A DNA stretch of 64,000 bases from Hemileia vastatrix (lineage: Eukaryota > Basidiomycota > Pucciniomycetes > Pucciniales > Zaghouaniaceae): positions 14,089,001 to 14,153,000 of the forward strand of contig JASXTE010000016.1 of assembly GCA_030280995.1 (NCBI GenBank), written 5' to 3'. The notes under the pieces are model-generated. The model was given only the letters and a program-made list of their open reading frames with translations. It was not told the DNA's origin and made no database searches. Shown one piece after another: positions 53,890-64,000 of the stretch. The translations under genes were made by a program, and so were the position numbers. The stretch's first letter is position 1. Every line of letters starts with the position of its first letter.

Positions 53890-54580
53890 ATATATAAAGA
53901 CAATGTATCATAGTTATACAAATCATTTATTTACAATTCACTGATTGGTTATGTGAAAGGATCACTATTCAACATGAAGAAATAAAAAACTGATTTTATT
54001 ATTAAATTACTATCAACTTATTCTAAAACATTGCACCTTTTTATCTTATCAACATTTTATTATCCTGAAAATTATGTAAAATTACATACTCACCAACCAT
54101 ACAAACCAACCATGATACATATCTTTCTCACCATTTGATGATAGTATTTTAAAACACAAAACACAAAACACAAAACACAAAATACAAAATACAAAATACA
54201 AAATACAAAATACAAATAAGAAAGATATCCAAATACCAGATTTCATTTTCAGACCCATTCACGCTTGTGGGGGGGGGGGGGGGGCTGTTACCCTTTGATT
54301 TTCCTGTGGTCTTTTCATTTCTTCTTCTTCTTCTTCTTTTTCTTCTTTTTTCTTCTGTATTTTTTTTTTTTCCTTCTTCTAGACAACCCGCTGACACTTC
54401 CCCTCACCCAACATAAATAAATAAAACATCCAACCTAGGACAATCTGGGAAAAGACAAAACCAACCATGAAAAGTGTTCACAAACTTAATTAAGAATCAT
54501 CAAGTCAGGAAAATCCTTTCTTTGAACCATGTTTTCCCTAGATCAAAGTGTAAGTGTCACATGAACTGTGATTGTGCTGC

Positions 54581-54626
<46 letters not shown>

Positions 54627-54740
54627 TTCCACTTCATTTATAGTAGTATACATGCACACATAAACACTTCTAAAACAAAAATCTACACACAAAAAAAATT
54701 TGATACCTTCCCATCTTCCACATATCTTTTTATAAACTCC
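53890..54740. other. Intergenic region downstream of the HEATR5 gene
   Basis: It contains a run of ACAAAATACAAA-type repeats at 54150-54215, a G run at about 54270-54284, a TCTAGACAACCCGCTGACA string ending at 54396 that resembles the end of the LTR family at 16606/45198, and a long T run at about 54583-54622. The gene's 3' UTR should fall here. No other gene is seen. Confidence 0.5.
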
Positions 54741-55504
54741 CTACCCAAAACTTCTAAGTTCAATACTAGGCACTCCTCCACCACCTCCACTACCCAGTCT
54801 ACCATAACTACTACTACTACTACTACTACTATCTCCAACACCACCACCTCCACCACCACTACCATTACCACCACCTACTTTTAAAAACTCCCTCAAAGCA
54901 CTTTCTAATCGATTCCTCACTTCCACATCCAAATATCGACTCGTCACTTCTTTAAACGGTCCAGGAAAAAGAGTAGCCAAATGTAAAATCTGTTGACTCG
55001 TGATCGATCTTAATGAGGAACTATGATTCACTTGTTTTTCAAGTAAAATTAAATAAACGGGTAAAAAGATTGCAAAAGCTTGACGTCCTATCCAAACAAT
55101 ACGTGATGATATTAACAAGTAAAAATAAATAAATGTCAACATATAGATCTATATATATACAATGATTGAAAAAAAAAAAATTAAAAAAATGACCTACGTT
55201 GTTCTGATGAAACCGACACAACAATCCCTTCAAAGATCTTAAGAACCTCACCCACCAACGTACACTTCACATTATACACTTCTTCTTCCGTTTTCCCTAT
55301 TGTTCCTGTCCCCGTCTTCGTTTCTGTTCCTGTTGCTGTTCCCATGGCCAGATTGATGGAAGACGTCTTACTAATAAATTCAATCAATCCAGGGACCAAA
55401 TGACTTATTAAAAACTTTAAGGTAAATGAAACTTTGCTTTTAGAGGTAATCAATGATTTAGCACAATGAATGGCTGTAGCGGAAACCTGCGTTTGATACA
55501 ATCC

Positions 55505-55536
<32 letters not shown>

Positions 55537-56224
55537 GCAAGAAAAAACAGCTTCAAGAGCCCCCTCCCCCTAAAAAATAAAAAATAAAAAAAAGAAATAA
55601 AACAAAACATCTCTCTCTTACTTCAACTTCATCAGACACCAAACATGAACAAATTAAATCACAACACCGTTCCAACCCACCTCGACTAACCGGAACATCC
55701 AAAGGGATCGAGGTCAATATCACAACTGAACCCAAAAAGTTATTCCGAACTTTCAAACTCATTCGTTCCTTGGGATCAGATCTACAAAAAATCAATTAAT
55801 CATATCAGCCAGTCAATATGATATAACAAAAAGAAAAGAAACAATTGGACCGCCTTACATAACCGAAGCCGAAGTCAACGTCTGAGACAACAACTCATGA
55901 ACAATTTTAACCACAGCATCACTCTGATATTCACTTCCTTTCAGATGATGTGGACGATGAAAAGCCCTTTCAATCAACTTTTTAAGAACCGGAAGCGTAG
56001 GTCCAACTAAATCACTCCCTTCTACATCATATTTCAATAATTCTACGATAATAATTACAATGATATATATATATTTAAACACAAAGATCAGCAAAAATAT
56101 CAAAAATATTTTATCTTCTTCTCTCTCTCTAGAACACAAAAAAATAAAAATAAAAATAAAACTCCTCACTCACCTCCAAACAGCCCAACCAAAACCCCAT
56201 ACACCCGCTCCCTTACCCCACTAC

Positions 56225-56256
<32 letters not shown>

Positions 56257-58098
56257 CCACCACCACCACCACCACCACTACCTTTCTTATGAACCTTCAA
56301 ATCCACTAAATCACAACACGTCATAAACGCCGTTTGAATTAAAGTCACATACATCGGAATCGATTTCCTGGCTGCCCAACCGCCAACCCCATAATAAAAT
56401 AATATAAAATAAGGCAAAACAAGGTAAAAAAGAATGTGTAAATTTAATGAGTAAGCGACCCAAAGTTTTCAACCAAATACAGCCATATTGACAATGGTTG
56501 GTGCAGTTTTTCAAAAAAAAAAAAAAAAAAAAATCAAAACATTTTAGAGAGAATGATTGACATTTGACAGTGAAAGTGACAAATTTTGGGTGAATGCAAG
56601 CTAAATTTTCTGTCAAATGTCAAATGACCTGTCCAAAAGGTTTGAAATTTTTCGCAAAACTGCACCAACCGTTTCCAATATGGCTGTATACATATACACA
56701 TATTTGTTTGTTTTATTAATTGGCTCGGCTTAGTACATACCTTTTGAAGCGGCCATAGTTGACATCCCAGGTATAGCATTCTGAAGAACTTGAATGACCA
56801 CTCTTAAACATTGAGTCACCTGATTCCTATCCAAACGAAACAAAAGAAAAAGAAAAAAGTACATCAGCAACCCACTAACCCTTAATCTCCCACAAGCAAT
56901 AATCTAGACACAAAACAATTTTTTTTAAAAAAAAATAACTATTCATTTGTATCTGTATACACATAGATCATCTCCAGATTAATGAATTGAATAATAGTCA
57001 ATAAAACTTCTTACTCTGATTTCAAATGACTTGATTTTCGCTCTCCTTCTTCTCCCTCTTCATCATTTTCAAATTCCTTACCCCCACAACACGTCAAAGC
57101 TAACTTAAAAACTGATTTAACAACCAACGTTTGAATACTCGGCACTTCACTAGCACCTAACCTATAAAACAAATTACAAATCTCAGCAAACACCGTTTCA
57201 TCTCTTACTCCTCCTTTACCCTTTCCGATTCCTGCTACATTTTCATCTACTAAAGATTCTAATCCAAAAAGACATGTTTCCATGGTTTGATATTCAATAG
57301 ATGATGAATCATTAGTTCCAAGTGACGCCATTTGAGTGGCAGCTTCGTAAACTAATCCCAAAAGAATATGAAAATAAAAAACTGGTTCTTGTCGGGATGC
57401 CTTGTTATTAATATGACTATTATTATCGTTGTTCTTGTCGCTGTTATTGGAAGGATTAGATGGGTCGAACTCATCAGGAGAATCGATTCCATCCAAAGCT
57501 TTAAACATGTAAATATTTTTACTTCGGATTAAAAGGGCCGTAGCTTTCATAATTTTCAGCCAAGCTTTTTCATAATACTAAAATAGATATATATATATAA
57601 TGAATGGATAAGATACGAGTTTATAGATTAAATTCAGGTCTTTGAATATAATCTAAACAATGACTCACCGGAAAAGAAACATCTCTACTGAAATTCCCTT
57701 GCAAAGAGTCCACCTGCGATACCACAGGTGATCCAACACCCCCACCCCCACTAACACTAACACCAACACCCGTCATACTACTCCCTTGACTGGAAAAACC
57801 ATCCCCATCCCCATCCTCAGCTTTCAATTTCGCATACTCACCTAACCAAGAAACCCATAGAGGACATAATACCTTTAAATGGGGTTTAATCACATCAATT
57901 AAATAATTTTGTCGAATTGATGCAATTCCTAATTCTGCCCATGCTGCCAAGATGGAGGTTTTAATCATCATTGAAGCGGTTGAACTTAATTGTTTTAGTT
58001 CCCCTATGGAAATAATTTCTGTATCTATAAATTTATTATTTTTTTTTTTTAAAAAAAAAAAAGACAATCAAAGTTAACACAAGCATCACCATATCTCA

Positions 58099-58138
<40 letters not shown>

Positions 58139-59121
58139 CAAGTCATCAACTCACCCTTACAACTCTCAAGAGCCCCACAGAGCAATCTAAGTATCCTACC
58201 CATCTTCTCAACCTCTTGAACTACCCCACACCCAACAAACACAGCACACACTTCAATAGCAGAACCTACTACTTCAGGAAACGAATCAATCGCAAAAGCT
58301 GGTGTTAAAGCAGCTGCTATGGGAGCTTGATATTGTTCTAGTAATAAACCTTCTTCGAAATCTAAATCAGTTGAATGGCTGAAATTCTACGTATATATAA
58401 GATTGAGAGACCACGAAATCATTATATTAAACAAAAGTTAGTCAAAAACCAACCGACCGACAAAAAAATAAAAAAATAAAACTTAAGACTGTATATAAAA
58501 TATATATCATGATAACCCACCTCAATCACATCCTTCAAAACAACCAACCCTTCAAATCGGATTTCCATGATATGAGCCGTAGAAGCCGTAAAAGCCATCT
58601 TAATCAAATCTTCCACTTTAGAAACCATCAAATGTTTTTTACCCATGCCCATCGTTGTTGATGGTGTTGATGTTGATGTTGATGCTAGTGTTGTTGTTGT
58701 TGTTATTGTTGAGGCTGTTGTGTTTTTTGCCATCGATATGGGTTCGTTTGATAAGAACCCTTTAGATTTAGCTAGTCGAATATCAAAATGTTCATTTCTA
58801 CCATTCCGAATGACAGTTAAGAAAATTTCATGAAGACATTGAAGAGCGAATAATTGAGTTCTCCATCTTGTTGAGTTGATTGGATTCGAATAATATGGAT
58901 GATGTATATAGTAGGATGATGTTGTTGTTGTGGTTGTTGTTATTGTTGGGTTATTGGGACCACCGCTACCACTATGACCACCATCATGACCATGCGCACC
59001 ACCACCACCACCGCCACCTAAACCTTGACTTTCCTCATCTATTAATCCACCAGAATGAATCTGAAACATATCTTTTTGTTCTTTTTCTTCTTGTTCTTGT
59101 TGTTGTTGTTGATGATGATGA

Positions 59122-59164
<43 letters not shown>

Positions 59165-60674
59165 GGTGGTGGTGGTGTTGAGACCCAATCATTTCATTGC
59201 CTACTTGACCTGTTGTCGTTGTACCCTTTGAAACAATTCGAACACACAATTCTATCCAACCACATGGATTTAAATCAGCAGTTTGTCTTAACCAACTTAG
59301 AATAGTAGCCCTAACTCCTTCTATAGAAGGATCATCATCTAACATTGAGAAAAGTTCAACCACTAAATTATCACCCCCTAGTTTTGACATGAGAATGGCG
59401 TTACGTTGAACAAGTTGATAAATACTATTGATCGCTGCTACACGAAGAGGTCTACAATTGGAAAGTAAATGTTTGGTGAGAGTCGAAATCAAATCAGGTA
59501 AATTGATGGAATCCATAGCAAACATGACGAAATGTTGGATGGATTTCATAGCTTCAACTTGAATACCTTCATCAGATTCAAGAGATAATTGATGATTGAG
59601 AAGTTGGATCATGGATCGAACATGACTAGAGGTTTGAAGTTCTGGACCGAGAACACCGGTGAGGGCATTTAAGATTTTAGAAAAATTTTGATAGACAGGT
59701 AAATGGCCTCTTAAATTGACACTACCGATGGTTGAACCACCTTCAGGTTCATGAGTGTCGGAGCAATAGAGCTTGGTGAGCATGCCAAGCGTGACGGGCA
59801 AGAAAGGAGAATAAGCTAAGCCAGCGGTTGAAATCACCTGGGCCAATGCTCTGAGGGACCAAAAATGAACTAAAGGGTGAGGATCCGAACCAAGAGACAT
59901 AAGGACATCGACAATGGTTTTGAGGATCGGACCCGCTTGAAGACTACCGACATAATGATAAATTTGAGCAAACGCCAAAGCGAAACCAGCGCGACTATCA
60001 GGATCAGTGTTATTGACAATCTGGGTCACTGCATATTGAACTTGACTAGACATAAAATTACTTCCACTGATAGCACATATTCGCCCATAAGCTTCAGCAG
60101 AAGCTATTCTTAGACGAGAATCTGAGTGCACAAGACCTTGAAGGATGATGGCCTTCATCAAGTCGATTGCATTAGGGTCAAATTTTGGAGGAGTGGTCAT
60201 GTAGGAGGATGATCTGAGAGCGATGAGGATGGAAGTGATTGAATTGACTAAGATCGCCATTCGACGACCGGGATTTTTTTCAGTTTTAGAAGAATTGACG
60301 AATTGAGTCATTTGTTGAAGGATAGGAATTTGAATAGAAAGAGGTGAAAAGGGTAACAAGACTGAAAAAAATTCCAAAGCAGCATCGACAGTGGCAGTAA
60401 GAGAAGGAAGAGCAGACAATGGGTGATGATGGCGGTGGGAAAGGTTGGTTTTGAAGTTTGAAAAGTAAAGAGTGAGGTGATCATGTTCATTGAATGGAAT
60501 AGAAGGTTGTTTTAAGACTTGCTCAATCACCACATCAACCCAATCGCGATTTAACCAATCTGATGATCCACTACCTACACCCCCCATACTCATATTTTGA
60601 TGATCCACACCACTACTATTGATATTGCGAGAGGGATGAGTAGTGTTGGTAGTAGTAGTGGTAGCAGCAGCAGC

Positions 60675-60712
<38 letters not shown>

Positions 60713-63664
60713 CAGTAGTAGTAGTCGTATCAGTAGTAGCAGTAGTAGTGTTAGTGATTAGGGCAGTGATCATGGTGGAATCTTGACCTTGTCTAGTTTG
60801 AAATTCATGCCCTTCATCTGGTAAAAGACTGGTGACACCATATCCTACGCCATCATGAGTATCCCAAATCGTGGTAAAACTACCTGTACTTGCTACCACA
60901 GCAGCTTGAACTAATGATCCAGCATAACGTTCGGGGTCAGCGATGATATGTAAAGAGTTTGTGAGTAGGATTGATTGAAGAGTTTTATCAGTATGAAAAT
61001 GATGGACAAGCTCTAAAAAGCATTGAAAAAGCCTTTTTTTCATCATTATATGACGGTCTGCACATCGGATTCCAACTTGCAATAACGATGTCTTTGAATT
61101 TGAACTAGCAGGCGTTAATGGCCCACCACTCCCACCATTATTATTATTGTTATTATTATTATTATTATTATTATTGCTGTTATTATTATTATTATTATTA
61201 TTATCATTGTTATTATCATTATTATTATTATCATTATTATTGTCATTATGATGATGATGATGATGATGAAGATGATCATGATTATTATTGTTGTTGTTGT
61301 TATTGTTACTATCAGCAGAATAATAGGTAGGGTCATTTAAGATGAGAGGATTTTTGGATTCAAATTCAGTTAGAAAAGCAAGGTTATTGGTAAGCCATGT
61401 GACTAAACGTTTAGCAATATCCAAGGTGATGATTTTTTGACCACCGTAGCGTAAAAACACAAGAATGGAGCTTAGAGTGCATTCTCGAATGTGAATTAAA
61501 AAAGACCACTCCACTTCACTGCGGATGGGGTTTGAAAGAAAGTCCTTGGGGGTAGGTTTAGATAATGTGTTTTTCCACAAGGTCATGAGTTGATGGAGAT
61601 GAGGTTTTGTAAATTGGGGACCTAGAGAGATCAAACCGGTGATGAGGATCCAAGCGACTTGAATTTCAATGGCAGATATAGCGAGATCATGATTAGCAGA
61701 CTGCTTGAGAAGGTTGAGGGCTAAAGTCATCAAGCTGATGGAGATGTCAAATGAGACATAGAGGGGTCTATGGGATATGACACACAAAAGGGCAGCTAGA
61801 CCATGAGCACGACCCATGACACGACGATGGACATCAGGAGGACCGGTTGAGTTGAGGAGATGGGAGAGATCTTTGTTGAGGGATTCGGATACATGATTGA
61901 TGAGATTGGAAAGTTGAGTAGGAGCGACAAAGGCATAAGTACGTAAACAGAGGGAGGCAGCGATTTGGACGGAATGAGAAGGATGACCCAAGAGCCTGAT
62001 GAGAGGGTCATGGAGGACTTCATGGATAGGTTGGGTGGCACTTCCGACTTGGAGGAGCAAGCCATTAATTTCGTCCAAGGCGATGACGAGTTGGGATTTG
62101 GATGGAGGATGATGATTGGGGATGAGAGCAGGCCATTTGTTGATGAAGAGGTTGGCCAACTCGCGTATGGCGATGACTTGACCTTGTTCGGTGAGTAGCC
62201 TGTTGGCTAAGACGTCTCTGAGTAAGATTTTAGCCCATTGTCGAGATTGCAAGATGTCGTGAGGGGTTGCAGAAGAAGAGTAGCTGTTGGAAGGCGATCC
62301 GATTTGAAGGATGATGTGAGATAAGATTTCAGGATAATATTGTTCGACCCAACTGGAACCCAATGTGGTGAAAAGGGCAGCATAGACATCTATTAAGCCA
62401 GCTTTTGTTTTTCGAGGGGTGTTGGACTTGGTATAAACAGAGCTAAGGATTTCGAGCATTTGGAGGGGTTTGAGTAAGGTTTTTGATTTTTCCTCTGCAG
62501 TGACCAAGGTGGATGGATAGACGTCATCATCATCATCATCATGATGATGATGATGATGATGATTGTTATTATTATCACCCTCCTCCTTCTTATTATCTTT
62601 GTTGGGACGATTTTTATGAGGGGGTGGCGGGTGAGCCGAGTGAGGAGAGGCAAGAGCACTGGCGGCAGAGCCAGCAATTTGGGTGGAGGCGAGAAGATGG
62701 GCGATGAACTTGACGATGGATTTTTTGGTGTGAGAATGGATGTGGTCAAGAGGGAGGAGTTTGATACAAGTGGCGACGTAAGATTCGATTTCGGATAAAG
62801 AATTGAACAAAGAAGAAGAAGGGGAGGAGGAGGAGGAGGAGGAGGAGGAAGTAGCGAGGGTGAAGAGACAGTTGACGGTGGCGCGGACGATGATGGACAA
62901 TTTATCGGAAAGGAGGAGACGAAGAGACTTGATGACATCTTTTGCAAGAGGATCAGAAGGGGTGAAAGTTTTTGCGCCGATGAAGAGGGCTGCATCAAGA
63001 CAACAGAGGGCATGATAACGGAGGATGGGAGGCTGCAGAAGATTAGATTAGATTAGAGGATGAGAATAGGAGCGAAAGAGAGAGAGAGATGAACAGACAG
63101 CGGCAGAAGACTTGGCCAATTTAAGGGAGACGATGACCGATTGAGCAAATTGGGACATGACATTAGATCCATGTGCGCGGATGAGGTGAGAGAGGACATA
63201 CAAAGAAGCACTATAGGAGAAGAGAAGAGAAGGGAAGAGAGGAATAGATATAGGTATAGATATAGATATAGATATAGATATAGATAGGGATGAGCTTACA
63301 CTCTTTGTTCCTTGAGCTGAGGAGCGGAACGAGGGAGTTGAGTAGCAGCAAAAGACAAGAGAGAGGAGAAGAGATCGAAGAGGGGAGGATGATTTGGTAG
63401 ATGGAAGAGACGGATGAAGATGATAGCGATGGTGTTGCGTATAGGACGGGAGGGAGGAGGGAAGGGATGGGAAGTGGAGGGAAGAGTGGTGAGGAGGGTG
63501 ATGAGATCGGACTGAAGGGCAGCGAGGGACGCGGGAGAAGAGGAGAGAAGATGGAGATGTTGTTGGGAGTGTTGGAGCCAGTTGAGAAGATAAAAGTGGC
63601 CTCTGTCAGCGACGGTGGCAGCAGCCAAGGCGAGGAGGTCGAGTGGAGGAGGAGGAGTGGACAT
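54741..63664 (-). CDS. LAA1: HEATR5/Laa1-type HEAT-repeat protein, 12 exons
   Basis: Exons (minus strand): 63664-63300, 63210-63099, 63032-58521, 58386-58155, 58024-57669, 57577-57015, 56826-56741, 56371-56174, 56042-55859, 55781-55622, 55486-55198 and 55087-54741. All have GT-AG borders and consistent phases, for 2467 aa. The HEAT-like region around residues 1160-1330 (S-R-A-G-F-A-L-A-F, Q-I-Y-H-Y-V-G, W-S-L-R-A-L-A-Q-V, G-P-E-L-Q) and the L-L-L-E-Q-Y-Q segment match my knowledge of the HEATR5 family. Yeast Laa1 works with the AP-1 clathrin adaptor in Golgi/endosome traffic. The protein is longer than yeast Laa1 or human HEATR5B (about 2000 aa) because of Ser, His/Asp, Asn, Thr, Gln, Gly and Asp runs. 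The start at 63664 is the first Met after AT-rich repeats. Confidence 0.85.
56222..56281 (-). repeat. Triplet run coding Gly and Asp tracts in exon 8
   Basis: ATC repeats (Asp on the minus strand) directly join ACC repeats (Gly), giving adjacent homopeptides at about residues 2106-2125. Confidence 0.8.
59095..59178 (-). repeat. Triplet run coding a Gln/His tract in exon 3
   Basis: TTG and ATG/GTG repeats on the plus strand code about 25 Gln/His residues near residues 1447-1471. Confidence 0.85.
60645..60770 (-). repeat. Triplet run coding a Thr/Ala tract in exon 3
   Basis: AGT repeats (Thr on the minus strand), broken by AGC (Ala), near residues 915-955. Confidence 0.8.
61130..61312 (-). 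repeat. Triplet run coding an Asn/His/Asp tract in exon 3
   Basis: ATT repeats (Asn) with ATG (His) and ATC (Asp) interruptions span about 60 codons near residues 734-792. It is the largest homopeptide in the protein. Confidence 0.85.
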
Positions 63665-63957
63665 GAAGGAGGAGGCGGGAAGAGGAGGTGAGGTGAGGTG
63701 AGGTGATGATGATGATGATGATGATGATGATGAGAAGGTATGATATACAATACAATATAATATATAATATAATATAATATATAATATACTATACAATATA
63801 ATATACTATACAATATAATATATAATATAATATAATATAATATACTATACAATATACTACACTACACTACACTTCACACTACACTACACTTCACACTACA
63901 CTACACTTCACACTACACTATAATAATTAACTCTCTATTCCACCCAACAACACCCAA
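63665..63957. promoter_or_regulatory. Divergent intergenic promoter region with microsatellites
   Basis: The 293 bases between two divergent starts hold a GATGAT run (about 63708-63731), a long AATAT-type run (63750-63850) and CACTACACTTCACACTA repeats (63850-63920). No clear TATA box can be separated from the repeats. Confidence 0.5.
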
Positions 63958-64000
63958 ATGTCCGCCTCTCTCGACAACGCTCTCCATCCCTCCCTTCAGA
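63958..64000 (+). CDS. Start of a divergent gene, cut by the window edge
   Basis: ATG at 63958, with A at -3 (CCAAATGTC), opens M-S-A-S-L-D-N-A-L-H-P-S-L-Q and stays open to the edge. Codon use is GC-rich compared with its flank, as in the HEATR5 exons. It is too short to identify. Confidence 0.4.
   Translation, partial: MSASLDNALHPSLQ

Noticed and set aside
58880..59305. 141-aa plus-strand frame opposite HEATR5
   Set aside because: It is the antisense of triplet-repeat coding sequence in exon 3. The Val and Asp runs are shadows of the Gln/His tract.
61118..61336. Frames with Tyr or Ile runs on both strands
   Set aside because: Shadows of the Asn-coding ATT repeats in HEATR5 exon 3.
63401..63691. 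96-aa plus-strand frame at the 5' end of HEATR5
   Set aside because: Antisense of exon 1; its Gly/Glu-rich composition is the complement of Pro/Ser/Leu codons.

Overview
The window looks like a fungal nuclear chromosome, most likely from a basidiomycete with a large, repeat-rich, AT-rich genome. A rust-type genome is a plausible guess, but it is inference. The grounds are short introns of 50-85 nt with CTAAC-like branch sites, a LAA1/HEATR5 gene with many introns, and fungal Ty3/gypsy and Ty1/copia elements packed and nested into one another. There is no bacterial gene organisation, rRNA gene or CRISPR array.

Layout. 1-2483 is a decayed chromovirus-type Ty3 copy (A). 2484-5622 is AT-rich and mostly unassigned, with one LTR-like fragment. 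5623-15452 is one LTR of the C family, split by a nearly intact chromovirus (B, 6224-14978) that has 819-bp LTRs, a 5-bp GAATA target duplication, PPT, gag, protease, RT, RNase H, and an integrase with AT-hook and chromodomain. 15660-17841 holds another C-type LTR and a 1.24-kb LTR of a further family. 17973 to about 28300 is Ty3 element C on the minus strand: 3' LTR, two plus-strand zinc-cluster genes, integrase, a 1.1-kb LTR-like insertion, and RT. 28621-40483 is a second element of this clade, D, with both LTRs, another pair of plus-strand zinc-cluster genes, pol and gag. 40484-44122 is a decayed copia element. 44735-53294 is E, a 3'-truncated relative of D, with a solo LTR (45198-46419, TAACT target duplication) in its integrase. 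54741-63664 is a cellular gene, reconstructed as 12 exons and 2467 aa, for a HEATR5/Laa1 HEAT-repeat protein. A divergent gene appears to start at 63958.

Main discovery. Elements C and D each carry, between pol and the 3' LTR and on the strand opposite gag-pol, two intron-containing genes for small proteins with a C-x2-C-x6-C / C-x2-C-x6-C zinc cluster. Gene order is the same in both elements. The LTR-proximal genes (19378-20018 and 30079-31137) resemble each other, as do the pol-proximal genes (20731-22325 and 31634-32433), although the flanking DNA has diverged strongly. Two of the four are fully open after splicing while the neighbouring pol frames are broken. Three have TATA-like boxes of their own. 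In C, nine degenerate copies of a ~22-bp motif lie directly upstream of the second gene. This looks like a retrotransposon-borne regulatory cassette, perhaps a DNA-binding regulator acting on the element or the host. The function is inference.

All domain, splice and repeat calls were made by reading the sequence. No database search or alignment program was run, and percentages are by-eye counts.
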